DNA of 14,859 nucleotides from JBOGGX01 sp050744245 (GTDB lineage: Bacteria; Actinomycetota; Acidimicrobiia; Acidimicrobiales; JBOGGX01): positions 1 through 14,859 of the forward strand of contig JBOGGX010000261.1 in assembly GCA_050744245.1 (NCBI GenBank), read 5' to 3'. A program made the position numbers and the translations under genes. Each line of letters starts with the position of its first letter. Position 1 is the stretch's first letter. Positions 6,908 through 14,858 of this stretch are shown here, in pieces. A model generated the notes under the pieces. That model was given only the letters and a program-made list of their open reading frames with translations, searched no databases and was not told where the DNA came from.

Positions 6908-6979
6908 GTCGGCAGCGTAGGACGCGGGGCGCCGCCGGAGGGGGTTCGTCGTCGTGCAACCTGCTTGAATCGGGCGCCG
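6908..6979. promoter_or_regulatory. 72-nt divergent intergenic region
   Basis: This gap separates the leftward sigma/anti-sigma/Mrp block from the rightward hydrolase-rpe pair, so it must hold or overlap promoters for both unless transcription starts inside a gene. No clear -35/-10 pair is seen in either direction. Weak candidates are TACGCT just upstream of the sigma GTG on the minus strand and TTGAAT at 6965-6970 on the plus strand. Both would give nearly leaderless messages. Neither start codon has a convincing Shine-Dalgarno sequence. Confidence 0.5.
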
Positions 6980-7918
6980 ATGGTCGACAACCAGCACGGT
7001 GACGCCGACTCTTCCCTCAGGATCGAAGCGGACGACGTCACCCTGGTGGCCGACGCGTTCGGCGATCACCGGGACCCGGCCGTGGTCCTGCTCCACGGCG
7101 GGGGCCAGACCCGACACTCGTGGCAGGACACCGCGGCCCGGCTCGGGGCCGACGGCTGGTACGCGGTGGCCGTCGACCTCAGGGGGCACGGCGGGAGCGA
7201 CTGGTCACCCGACGGCGTCTACACCGCCGACCGGTTCGCGGCCGACGTCACCGCCATCGCCCGGTCGGTCCCTCGCCGACCGGCGTTGATCGGCGCCTCG
7301 CTCGGCGGCATCTCGAGCCTGCTGGCCATGGCCGACGACAACGCGATCGCCACCGCCCTCGTGCTGGTCGACGTGGCGCCACGGGTCGAGGCCGCGGGCG
7401 TCCAGCGCATCCGTCGCTTCATGGCCAGCGGGCTCCACGGTTTCGACGGGCTCGAGGAGGCGGCCGCGGCCATCGCCGCCTACAACCCGCATCGGCCCCG
7501 TCCGAAGAACCTGTCCGGGCTGCGCAAGAACCTCCGCCAGAAGGCCGACGGCCGGTGGTACTGGCACTGGGACGCCAGGATGATGGATCCGCCCGACCCG
7601 CTCGAGCGGCCGGTCGGCCTCGACGGGGTGCCCGCCGATCGGTACGCATCCGAGGCGCGGCTGTCGGCCGCGGCCAGCCGGATCACGGTGCCGACGCTGC
7701 TGGTGCGGGGCGGGGCCAGCGACCTGTTGACCAGGGACGGTGTCGACCACCTGCTCGGGCTCATCCCCCACGCCCGGGCGGTCGACGTCAGCGGCGCCGG
7801 CCACATGGTGGCGGGCGACAACAACGATCAGTTCAACACGGCGATCATCGACTTCCTGTCGGAGGTCCGGTCGGCGCCGCCGTCGCCGTCGCCGTCGCCG
7901 GGCGGCGATACTGGGTGA
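6980..7918 (+). CDS. alpha/beta-hydrolase fold protein
   Basis: This 312-residue cytosolic hydrolase has an alpha/beta-hydrolase fold. The oxyanion-hole HGGG follows strand 3 (LLHGGGQTRHSW, H39). The nucleophile elbow is GASLGG with S107. The acid is probably D248 in VRGGASDLL, and the catalytic histidine is H275 in SGAGHMVAGD. The cap domain covers about 140-225. The closing DNNDQFNTAIIDFL is typical of a broad actinobacterial group related to haloperoxidase- or enol-lactonase-like hydrolases. Substrate cannot be told from sequence. The ATG at 6980 is the first plausible start after the divergent region. The last 15 residues are a low-complexity Pro-Ser tail from a CCGTCG repeat. The stop overlaps the rpe start, so the two are probably co-expressed. 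Confidence 0.88.
   Translation: MVDNQHGDADSSLRIEADDVTLVADAFGDHRDPAVVLLHGGGQTRHSWQDTAARLGADGWYAVAVDLRGHGGSDWSPDGVYTADRFAADVTAIARSVPRRPALIGASLGGISSLLAMADDNAIATALVLVDVAPRVEAAGVQRIRRFMASGLHGFDGLEEAAAAIAAYNPHRPRPKNLSGLRKNLRQKADGRWYWHWDARMMDPPDPLERPVGLDGVPADRYASEARLSAAASRITVPTLLVRGGASDLLTRDGVDHLLGLIPHARAVDVSGAGHMVAGDNNDQFNTAIIDFLSEVRSAPPSPSPSPGGDTG
7880..7900 (+). repeat. hexanucleotide CCGTCG repeat in hydrolase tail
   Basis: Three tandem CCGTCG units plus a partial one encode the Pro-Ser-Pro-Ser tail of the hydrolase, just before the rpe start. Because the unit is 6 bp, length changes would keep both reading frames. A similar GTCGCC run occurs in the helicase gene at about 10651-10669, so this is probably GC-biased simple sequence rather than an element. 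Confidence 0.6.
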
Positions 7919-8652
7919 TGGCCTCCCTCCCGATCGCCATCGTCCCCTCGGTGCTGCCCGCCGACTTCTCCCGCCTGGCCGACGAGTGTGCGGCCCTGGA
8001 GAAGGCCGGTGCCGACCGCATCCAGTGGGACGTGATGGACGGCCAGTTCGTCCCCAACCTCACCTTCGGCCCGGACATGATCGCCGCCTGCCGGCCCCAC
8101 ACGTCGCTGCCGTTCGAGGCCCATCTCATGGTCGAGACGCCCGAGCTGCTGCTGCCCCGCTACGTCGAGGCGGGGTGCGAGATCGTCATCGTCCACGCCG
8201 AGTCGACCAGGCATCTCCACCGGGCCCTCGGCCAGGTGCGCGAGCTCGGGGCGCGGGCCGGGGTGGCGATCAACCCGGCCACGCCTGCCCTGGCCGTCGC
8301 TCACGTCGTCGACCTGGTCGACCTGGTGTTGGTGATGACGGTGAACCCCGGCTTCGGCGGCCAGCGCTATCTCGCGACGATGGAGCCCAAGATCGCCGAG
8401 GTTCGCCGGATCATCGACGAATCCGCCCGCGACCTCGGTGGCCGCACCGGTGGCCGCCGTGCGCTCGAGGGCCGCGCCCGCGACGAGGTCGACCTCGAGG
8501 TCGACGGCGGCATCGCCCCGGACACCGCGGGGGGCGCCGTGCGCGCCGGGGCCAACGTGCTCGTGACCGGCAGCGCGCTGTTCCGCGACCCCGAGGGCCT
8601 CGAGCACGCGGTGGCGGAGATCAGGCGAGCAGCAGCAGCACCTCCTCGATAG
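7918..8652 (+). CDS. rpe: ribulose-phosphate 3-epimerase
   Basis: Rpe interconverts D-ribulose 5-phosphate and D-xylulose 5-phosphate in the pentose-phosphate or Calvin cycle, using a TIM barrel and a divalent metal. This 244-residue protein has the signatures WDVMDGQFVPNLTFGP (37-52), FEAHLMV with H69, MTVNPGFGGQ (140-149), LEVDGGI with catalytic D196 and VTGSALF (216-222). Catalytic aspartates D38 and D196 are present. The metal-binding histidine that normally precedes the first aspartate by two residues is Gln36. Residues about 170-189 form an Arg/Gly-rich insertion before the D196 strand, explaining the extra length (usual 215-230). The ATG start overlaps the hydrolase TGA (TGATG); a GTG one codon earlier is also possible. 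The 3' end overlaps the convergent addA by 32 bp. Confidence 0.94.
   Translation: MASLPIAIVPSVLPADFSRLADECAALEKAGADRIQWDVMDGQFVPNLTFGPDMIAACRPHTSLPFEAHLMVETPELLLPRYVEAGCEIVIVHAESTRHLHRALGQVRELGARAGVAINPATPALAVAHVVDLVDLVLVMTVNPGFGGQRYLATMEPKIAEVRRIIDESARDLGGRTGGRRALEGRARDEVDLEVDGGIAPDTAGGAVRAGANVLVTGSALFRDPEGLEHAVAEIRRAAAAPPR
8488..8505. repeat. 18-bp perfect palindrome inside rpe
   Basis: GTCGACCTCGAGGTCGAC equals its own reverse complement. It encodes VDLEVD, including the catalytic D196 codon. GC-biased codon choice for this conserved V-D-x-E-V-D stretch makes it easy to arise by chance, so a protein-binding or regulatory role is not claimed. Confidence 0.6.
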
Positions 8653-11600
8653 CGGCCGGTAGGTCGACGATCGACCGCTCGACCGCGCCCTCGGTGCGGG
8701 CGAAGACGAACACGCACCGGTCGACCGGCCGGCCCAGCGCGGTCGAGAGCGCCAGTGCGTACGCCGCCCCCTGGAGTCGGTAGCGGGCGGCGGCGGCGTC
8801 GAGCTCTGCCTCGGAGCGGGCCCGGTCGGTCTTGTAGTCGACGACGATGAGGCGCCCGGCCGCGTCCTCGAACACGAGGTCGACGTAGCCCTCGAGCACG
8901 CGGTCGCCGATGGGTGCGGCCACATAGAGCTCACGCCAGCGGCGGGGCGAGGCGCGGGCGGCGACGACCGTGGGCGACCGCAGCACCGACCGGGCCAACC
9001 CGGCCACCACCCCGGCGTCGTCCGCGATGCCCTCGCCGGCGGCGACGGACCGGGCCAACCGGTCGACGTCGATCGACGACTCCATCGCTCCATCGGTCGC
9101 CGGATCGTCGATGGCGTCGAGATCGACTGCCTGGAGCAGCGCATGCACGGCCCGGCCGACGGCGGTTCCCGCCCGACGCCCTGGGCCGAGCCTGCGCTGC
9201 TCATCGACGGCGCTGACCCCGTCCGCCGGCTCGTCGCTCTCGTCGTCTCGCTCGCTCCGGTCATCCAGCGCGGCCAGGCCGGTGGCGGCCACCACCCGAG
9301 GCCGACGGCTGCGCTCGAGGAGCTCGGCCCGTTGATCGAGCCAGGCGGCCCGTTCGTCCGGGGTCTCGAGCCGGGCCGGCGGCCCGGTGGGTTCGTCGAA
9401 CGAGAACGAGGGCTGGATCGGGATGTCGTGCGTGCGGAAGAGGCCCTCGGCCCCGGCGAGCACGTGCCACAGCCGTTCGGCGTGGCTGGCCACGCCGTTG
9501 CCGCCCGGTCGGTGGTGGAGGCACACGACCAGGTGGTCGCGGGCCCGGGTGGCGGCGACGTAGAGCAACCGCAGGCTTTCGGCCGCCTCGGCCTGGCGGG
9601 CCGAGGTGTCGAGCCCGGCGTAGCCGGCGGTCTCGAAGCGGGCACCCCTCTGGGCGCCGAACGCGATCTCCGGCCGCTCCTCGCCCCACAGCACCCGGGG
9701 CCGAAACGGGTCGGTGCCCGCGTTCAGGCCGGCCAGCACCACCACGGGGAATTCGAGGCCCTTGGCTCCGTGCACGGTGAGGATGCGGACGGCGTCGTCG
9801 TCCGGCTCGGGGACGACCGCCTCGACCACCTGCGCCCCCTCGTCGGCCTGCTGGACGGCCCACGCGACGAACGCCCCGAGCGAGCCGCCGCCGGCCTCGA
9901 CGAAGGCCCGGGCCTGGTCGATGACGAACCGGAGCCGGCGCCAGTGGTCGCGGGGGCGACGCTCGGCCATGGTGAGCTCGATCATCCGCCGTTCGCGTAT
10001 GACCCGCTCGACCAGGACGTTGACCGGCTCCCACCACCGCCGTTCGTGCAGGGCCCGGAGGGCGTCGATGGCCACCGCGACCGGATGGTCGTCGGGCAGC
10101 GAGTCCGGCCTGCTCCTGAGGTAGTCCCACCGTCCCCCGGCGAGCCGGTAGTCGGCCAGGTCCGGATCGGCGCAGGCGAAGGCGGACGAGCGCAGGGCCG
10201 CGATCACGGCCACCTCGTCGGCCGGGTCGTCGATCGCGGTCAGGATGGCGAGCAGGGTGCGGACCTCCTCGGTGGCCCAGACCAGCGACCGGCTCTCGAC
10301 CCGGTAGGGCACCGCCTGGTCGGCCAGCGCCCGTTCGAGCTCGCCCAGCGGGGTTCGGGTCGGCACCAGCAGGGCGATGTCGGCGAAGCGGACCGGCCGC
10401 CGATCGTCGCGGTCGTGGATCGTCCAGCGCTCGTCCTTGACCAGCCGGATGAGCCGGGCCACCTCGTCGGCCTCGACCCGCCGGATCTCGGCCGCCAGCG
10501 CGTCGGCCGGCGCACCGACGACGACCACCGCCGGCTGGTCGGACAGTCGGTCTCGAGCCGCGGCCAGCGGCACGTAGGCGACCTGCTGCCGGCGTGGGTC
10601 ACGACCGGGGCCGGCCGCGTCGCCCTCGCGGGCCTCGTTGCCGTCGTGGGCGTCGCCGTCGCCGTCGCCCAGCAGCCGGGCGAAGACGTGGTTGACCCAG
10701 TCGATGATGCCGGGCACCGAGCGGAAGTTCTGGACGAGGCGAACGGTTCGGCGCTGGAACGCCTCCTGGGCCTGGTCCCAGAGCGCGATGTCGGCGCCCC
10801 GGAACCGGTAGATCGACTGCTTCGGGTCGCCGACGATGAGGAGCTTGCCCTCGACCAGGTCGGCCTCGGCCAGCGTGGCCGGGGGCGGTGCCGCCGGGTC
10901 GCGGAGCGCAAGCAGCATCGCCAGTTCGAGCTGGATCGGATCGGTGTCCTGGAACTCGTCGATGCAGATCACGTCGAAGCGGCGGTTGAGCGCGTTGCGC
11001 ACCACCGCGTCGTGACGCAGGAGGTCGCGGGCGAACACGAGCAGGTCGTGGAACTCGACTCGGCCGCGCCGCCGCCGCTCGTCGGCGCCGGCGAGGGTGA
11101 AGGCGGCCAGCCTGGGCACCAGCCGTTCGAGCACGGCGGTCCTGAGCCGGTTGAGCTGGGCCGTGCGCTCGTCGATGACGCGGCGCACGGTGTCGAGCGC
11201 CTCGTCCTTGTCGGTCCCCCAGACCGCGGCCGTGCCCGCGTTGCCCGGGCGGGTGAGCCGGGCGCCGTCGACGGCCCGCACAAGGTCGAGCTCGTCGTCG
11301 GCCTCGGCGATGGCCTCACCGAGGCGCAGGTGCTCGGTGAGGATGAACCGGACCAACCGGTCGTCTCGGTCGTGGCGCCGGGGCTCGACGAGGCGGTCGA
11401 GCCGGGCCAGGTCGCGTACCAGGACGGCCGGATCGAGCCGTGGACGCGGCGGCGGCGTGAAGGCCAACACGACCAGCCGGTCCCACCGGGCGTGGAAGGC
11501 GAGGGCCACCTGGCGCAGGCGGGCCAGGGCGATGCGCAGCGTGAACGCGAGCCGGAGATCGTCGGCGGCGTCGGCGTCGGCGAACAGGTCGTCGCAGAAC

Positions 11601-12064
11601 CGACGCCACCGCTCGGCGAAGGCGAGCGACGCGCCGACGCCTTCCTCGACCTCGAACGCGGGCGGGAGTGCTGCGTCGATGGCGTGCTCGGTGAGCAGCC
11701 GGTGGGCGAAGCCGTGGATGGTGGTGATCGACGCCTCGTCGATGTGCCGCACGGCCTCGTTGCACCGGTCGCGTTCGTCGGCCGGACGAGACGGATCGAC
11801 CGCCGCGTGCTCGAGGGCGCGACGGATGCGATCGCGCAGCTCGGCCGCCGCCGCCTCGGTGAACGTGATCGCCACCAGCCGGGCGACGTCGCCCACCCGG
11901 CCTCGGGCCACCAGCTCGACCACCCGGCGCACGAGCACGGTGGTCTTGCCCGTTCCCGCGCCCGCCTCGACCAGCAGCGACCGGTCGAGCTCGAACCGGA
12001 TCGTCTGACGGGCGTCGTCGTCGAGTGGGAGGGCGGGGAGCTGGAGCGGGAGCGTCAGGGTCAT
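8621..12064 (-). CDS. addA: AddA-type UvrD-family helicase-nuclease
   Basis: This 1147-residue superfamily-1A helicase is fused to a RecB-type nuclease. Helicase motifs in order: Walker A AGAGTGKT (34-41), ITFTEAAAAEL (66-76), DEFQD (369-373), GDPKQSIYRFRGAD (412-425), QNFRS, VHGAKGLEF (764-772) and LLYVAATRA (833-841). The nuclease has H974 (GRAVHALL), D1062 (LEGYVDL), D1076 and K1078 (DYKTD) and QGAAY at 1098-1102, so all PD-(D/E)XK catalytic residues are intact. It should unwind and degrade DNA from double-strand ends with the AddB partner encoded just upstream. Start ATG at 12064 lies 7 nt after the addB stop; the frame is open upstream but only inside addB. The 3' end overlaps rpe. RecB or AdnB-like naming is possible, but the partner suggests AddAB. 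Confidence 0.9.
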   Translation of the reverse strand: MTLTLPLQLPALPLDDDARQTIRFELDRSLLVEAGAGTGKTTVLVRRVVELVARGRVGDVARLVAITFTEAAAAELRDRIRRALEHAAVDPSRPADERDRCNEAVRHIDEASITTIHGFAHRLLTEHAIDAALPPAFEVEEGVGASLAFAERWRRFCDDLFADADAADDLRLAFTLRIALARLRQVALAFHARWDRLVVLAFTPPPRPRLDPAVLVRDLARLDRLVEPRRHDRDDRLVRFILTEHLRLGEAIAEADDELDLVRAVDGARLTRPGNAGTAAVWGTDKDEALDTVRRVIDERTAQLNRLRTAVLERLVPRLAAFTLAGADERRRRGRVEFHDLLVFARDLLRHDAVVRNALNRRFDVICIDEFQDTDPIQLELAMLLALRDPAAPPPATLAEADLVEGKLLIVGDPKQSIYRFRGADIALWDQAQEAFQRRTVRLVQNFRSVPGIIDWVNHVFARLLGDGDGDAHDGNEAREGDAAGPGRDPRRQQVAYVPLAAARDRLSDQPAVVVVGAPADALAAEIRRVEADEVARLIRLVKDERWTIHDRDDRRPVRFADIALLVPTRTPLGELERALADQAVPYRVESRSLVWATEEVRTLLAILTAIDDPADEVAVIAALRSSAFACADPDLADYRLAGGRWDYLRSRPDSLPDDHPVAVAIDALRALHERRWWEPVNVLVERVIRERRMIELTMAERRPRDHWRRLRFVIDQARAFVEAGGGSLGAFVAWAVQQADEGAQVVEAVVPEPDDDAVRILTVHGAKGLEFPVVVLAGLNAGTDPFRPRVLWGEERPEIAFGAQRGARFETAGYAGLDTSARQAEAAESLRLLYVAATRARDHLVVCLHHRPGGNGVASHAERLWHVLAGAEGLFRTHDIPIQPSFSFDEPTGPPARLETPDERAAWLDQRAELLERSRRPRVVAATGLAALDDRSERDDESDEPADGVSAVDEQRRLGPGRRAGTAVGRAVHALLQAVDLDAIDDPATDGAMESSIDVDRLARSVAAGEGIADDAGVVAGLARSVLRSPTVVAARASPRRWRELYVAAPIGDRVLEGYVDLVFEDAAGRLIVVDYKTDRARSEAELDAAAARYRLQGAAYALALSTALGRPVDRCVFVFARTEGAVERSIVDLPAAIEEVLLLLA

Positions 12065-12071
12065 GGGCGCA

Positions 12072-14858
12072 TCACCCGACCTCGTCCGGCTCGGGTTCGA
12101 CCAGCTCCCGGTAGGCGGTGAGGCCCCGGTGGCCTCGCACCCGTTGCCACTGCTCGGCCCGGTCGGTGCCGCACACGCGGTCGTACGGGCACCAACGGCA
12201 GTTGTCGAACCCTCGGAAGTAGTTCTCCTGTCCGGGTCGGGCGGGGAACTTCCCCCCGCCGACGCCGTCGACGAGCACGCCGAGCACCTCCCGGAGCCGG
12301 GCCTCGGCCGCCTCGTCGACCTCGCCCCCTCGGAGCTGCAGGTCGTCGCGCTCACCGACGAACCAGTAGTACGACTCGACCGGCACGTCGCCGTAGGCGG
12401 CCCGGGCCGCCGCCGCGTACACGAGGAGCTGGAGGTAGCGGCCGTTGGCGGTGAGGTCGCCCGACCGCCCGTCGGGATAGCCGAACGGCGACCCCGTCTT
12501 GTAGTCGAGGACGACGAGACGGTCGCCGTCGGTGGTGCGGTCGATGCGGTCGATGAACCCGCGGAACACGACCTCCTGGCCCTCCCCGGCGTCGACCCGC
12601 ACCGGCGGATGCGTGTCGTCGAAGCCGAACCCGTGCTCGACCGCGACCGGGATGAGCTTGCGCTGGGCGCGATGGCGGTCGTCGTCGTCGAGGATGCGGT
12701 CGAGCTGACGGTGGATGTCGTGGCGCGCCAGTTCCCACAGCAGCGGCCGACCGGTGCGACCCTCGGCGTCGAACACCCCGCCGACGTCGTCGGCGATCTC
12801 GTGGAGCCGCTCGCGCTCGGCCGCGTGCCAGGGCCGGTCGGGCGGGCGGTCGATGGCCTCGGCGACGAACTGTTCGAGCACCGCGTGGTAGAGGCTGCCC
12901 CGCGTCATGGCGCTGACCCAGTCGGCGTCGGCCGGGTCGTCGTGCTCGTCGACGCGCAGCACATGGCCGAGGAAGTAGCGGAACGGGCAGACGACCCAGT
13001 GCTCGAGGGCGGTCGATGATTGCGGGTGGCTCAGGTCGGAGAGGAAGTCGGCTCGGGGGCCGGCCAGGCCCGTCCACGGCCCGAAGCCGCCGTGGCGCCG
13101 GGCCGCGAGCGCGGTCAGCCCCCGGGCCAGCATCGGATGGGCCTGGGCGGGCGACGACTGCCGGGCGTCGAGCCCGGCCCGCCGGGCGGTGAGCACCTGA
13201 GCCACGTCGTGCTCGTGGGCCGTCGCCGGCGACCGGCCGGCGGCCAGCCACCACTCGAAGCTGACGACGTCGCTGAACCACGACCCGGCGTTCGGGTCGT
13301 CGGCGAGCGTGTCGAGGTCGGCGCCGGTCACCACCCGGCCCAGGCGGTCGCCGACGAGGTCGAGCAGCCAGCGGGCCGGATGGACCTCGCGCTGGCTGCG
13401 GGGGTCGGCCCGAGGCGTGGTGATGAGGGTCTCGCGGGCCGACGCCAGCGCCGCGATCAGGTCGCGGTGTTCCTCCGCGGGCGACAACCCACGGCGCTGG
13501 ATCGCGGCGGTCCTCCGCTCCCGGTTGGGAAGGAGCGGATCGTCGAGCCGGGCCGGCGGAAGCACGCCCTCGGCCGCCCCGACGATGATCGCCAGGTCGA
13601 GGTCGGCGCCGACCAGGTCGGCCAGCGATCCGACGATGACCCCGCGGCCGAGCGTGCCCGACGACGCTGCCGGCCGATCGAGATGGGTGGCGACGACCGC
13701 GGTGAACCCGCCGGGCTCGACGGACGGACCGACGCCATCGAGGCCGGCGAGCTCGTCGAGCATGGCCTCGATCGCATCGAGCGCTCCCTGCTCGGCCGGC
13801 ACCGCGGCGACCGATCGGCGGTCGAGGTACGCGTCGAGCAGCCCGGTCGCCCAGGCGGCGAGCCGACGCCACGCGCGACCGGTGTCGCCCTTCGGGGCAG
13901 GACGCTCGAGCCGAGCGGCCAGGTCGTCGATGAAGGCGGCCAGCTCGGCCAGCGACACGGCCTTGCGGTCGGGTTCGGCGGAGTCGTCGGCCTCGGCGTG
14001 GCGTTCGGCTCGCCGCTCGGCCGCTCGGGCCAGGCGGGTGTGCCACTGATCGATGCCGCCGGCGACACCCGCCTCGCGGGCCAGGCGATCCCACCACGGC
14101 GCGGGCACCGGTCGGCCGCTGACGGGGTCGAGGATCGGCGCCGACCGCAGCCAGGCCATCACCTCGGGTCGGCGGAGCCCGTCGGCCGCCAGGTCGAGCA
14201 GCCCCAGCAGGGTGCGGCCGGCGACGCTCTGCGCCAGCGTGTGCGTGGCCGGGGCCCGGTGGGTGATTCCCGCCGCCTCGAGCTCCTCGTGGAGCAGCAG
14301 GTGATACGGCTGACGGACCCGGGCGACCACGGCGACGCGGTCGGCGGGCACGCCGGCCTCGAGGGCGGCGACGACGCGTCGGACCGCGGTGCGGGCCTCC
14401 TCGGCCGGATCGATCGCCCGGGCCACCTCGACCGCCGTCGGTGTGGGTGTGGGTGCCGCGGCCGATGCCAGCGCCGAGGCTACCGGCGGGCCCGGACCCA
14501 GCAACGGTTCGAGCAGGCGCAGGACATCGACCGCCGGCTCGTCCGGGTGGCTCGACGTCTCGACGCCGACGATGGCCCGCAGCCGCTCCCGCCGGCTCAG
14601 CGCGGCGAGGAACGCGACCTCGCTCGTCCGCAGCCGGCGGGGCAGGTGGAGGACGACGGTGCCGACGTCGCGCAGGTCGGCGCTGGCATCGACGGCGGCG
14701 GCCGCCTCGACGACCTGGTCGTGGGGCGTCGCCCATCGGGCGACACGACCGCGGAACGCACGATGCAGACGCACGACATCGCCCGCCCGCCGGCTCGCTC
14801 GGGCCAGCCGGTCGACGCCCGCCGGATCGGCCTCGTCGAGCTCGGCGAACGTCGCCAG
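12072..14858 (-). CDS. addB: AddB-type PD-(D/E)XK nuclease with Fe-S signature, 5' end outside window
   Basis: At least 928 residues are visible; the frame stays open to the right edge, so the N-terminus and any Walker A lie outside. The first in-window GTG at 14774 is unlikely to be the true start. The mid-region VGAAEGVLPP and DPLLPNRERR stretch (about 13535-13590) resembles the RecC/AddB helicase-like core, without clear motifs V and VI. The C-terminal nuclease has a histidine (GSLYH, codon 12885-12887), D (FRGFID, 12549-12551), D-x-K (LDYKTG, 12498-12506) and QLLVY (12417-12431). Four cysteines in the pattern C...C-x2-C-x5-C (codons at 12987, 12198, 12189, 12171) match the 4Fe-4S clamp known from AddB. 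It likely pairs with the downstream AddA in double-strand-end resection and RecA loading. Confidence 0.85.
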   Translation of the reverse strand: MATFAELDEADPAGVDRLARASRRAGDVVRLHRAFRGRVARWATPHDQVVEAAAAVDASADLRDVGTVVLHLPRRLRTSEVAFLAALSRRERLRAIVGVETSSHPDEPAVDVLRLLEPLLGPGPPVASALASAAAPTPTPTAVEVARAIDPAEEARTAVRRVVAALEAGVPADRVAVVARVRQPYHLLLHEELEAAGITHRAPATHTLAQSVAGRTLLGLLDLAADGLRRPEVMAWLRSAPILDPVSGRPVPAPWWDRLAREAGVAGGIDQWHTRLARAAERRAERHAEADDSAEPDRKAVSLAELAAFIDDLAARLERPAPKGDTGRAWRRLAAWATGLLDAYLDRRSVAAVPAEQGALDAIEAMLDELAGLDGVGPSVEPGGFTAVVATHLDRPAASSGTLGRGVIVGSLADLVGADLDLAIIVGAAEGVLPPARLDDPLLPNRERRTAAIQRRGLSPAEEHRDLIAALASARETLITTPRADPRSQREVHPARWLLDLVGDRLGRVVTGADLDTLADDPNAGSWFSDVVSFEWWLAAGRSPATAHEHDVAQVLTARRAGLDARQSSPAQAHPMLARGLTALAARRHGGFGPWTGLAGPRADFLSDLSHPQSSTALEHWVVCPFRYFLGHVLRVDEHDDPADADWVSAMTRGSLYHAVLEQFVAEAIDRPPDRPWHAAERERLHEIADDVGGVFDAEGRTGRPLLWELARHDIHRQLDRILDDDDRHRAQRKLIPVAVEHGFGFDDTHPPVRVDAGEGQEVVFRGFIDRIDRTTDGDRLVVLDYKTGSPFGYPDGRSGDLTANGRYLQLLVYAAAARAAYGDVPVESYYWFVGERDDLQLRGGEVDEAAEARLREVLGVLVDGVGGGKFPARPGQENYFRGFDNCRWCPYDRVCGTDRAEQWQRVRGHRGLTAYRELVEPEPDEVG

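Noticed and set aside
6908..6950. possible ECF-type autoregulatory promoter (CGAAC ... CGTC) upstream of the sigma gene
   Set aside because: The spacing between GAAC and CGTC is about 19 nt, longer than the usual 16-17, and such short GC motifs are expected by chance here.
6908..7189. longer sigma factor starting near 7189
   Set aside because: The extra 94 residues overlap the divergent hydrolase, show no sigma homology and have shadow-like composition. The GTG at 6907 fits the family start.
7876..7900. short GC repeats as a CRISPR array
   Set aside because: Units of 6 bp have no spacers and lie within coding sequence.
9143..12121. 992-codon open frame on the plus strand opposite addA
   Set aside because: It is antisense to a gene with all helicase motifs. 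Its product is rich in Gly, Arg, Asp and Gln with no domain, as expected from the complement of GC-biased codons.
12352..14736. 794-codon minus-strand frame within addB
   Set aside because: The translation is almost all Arg, Gly, Pro and Ala, a frame shadow of addB, which carries the nuclease and cysteine motifs.
12072..14774. GTG at 14774 as the true addB start
   Set aside because: The frame remains open to the window edge with plausible helical sequence, and AddB proteins usually extend further with a nucleotide-binding N-terminus.
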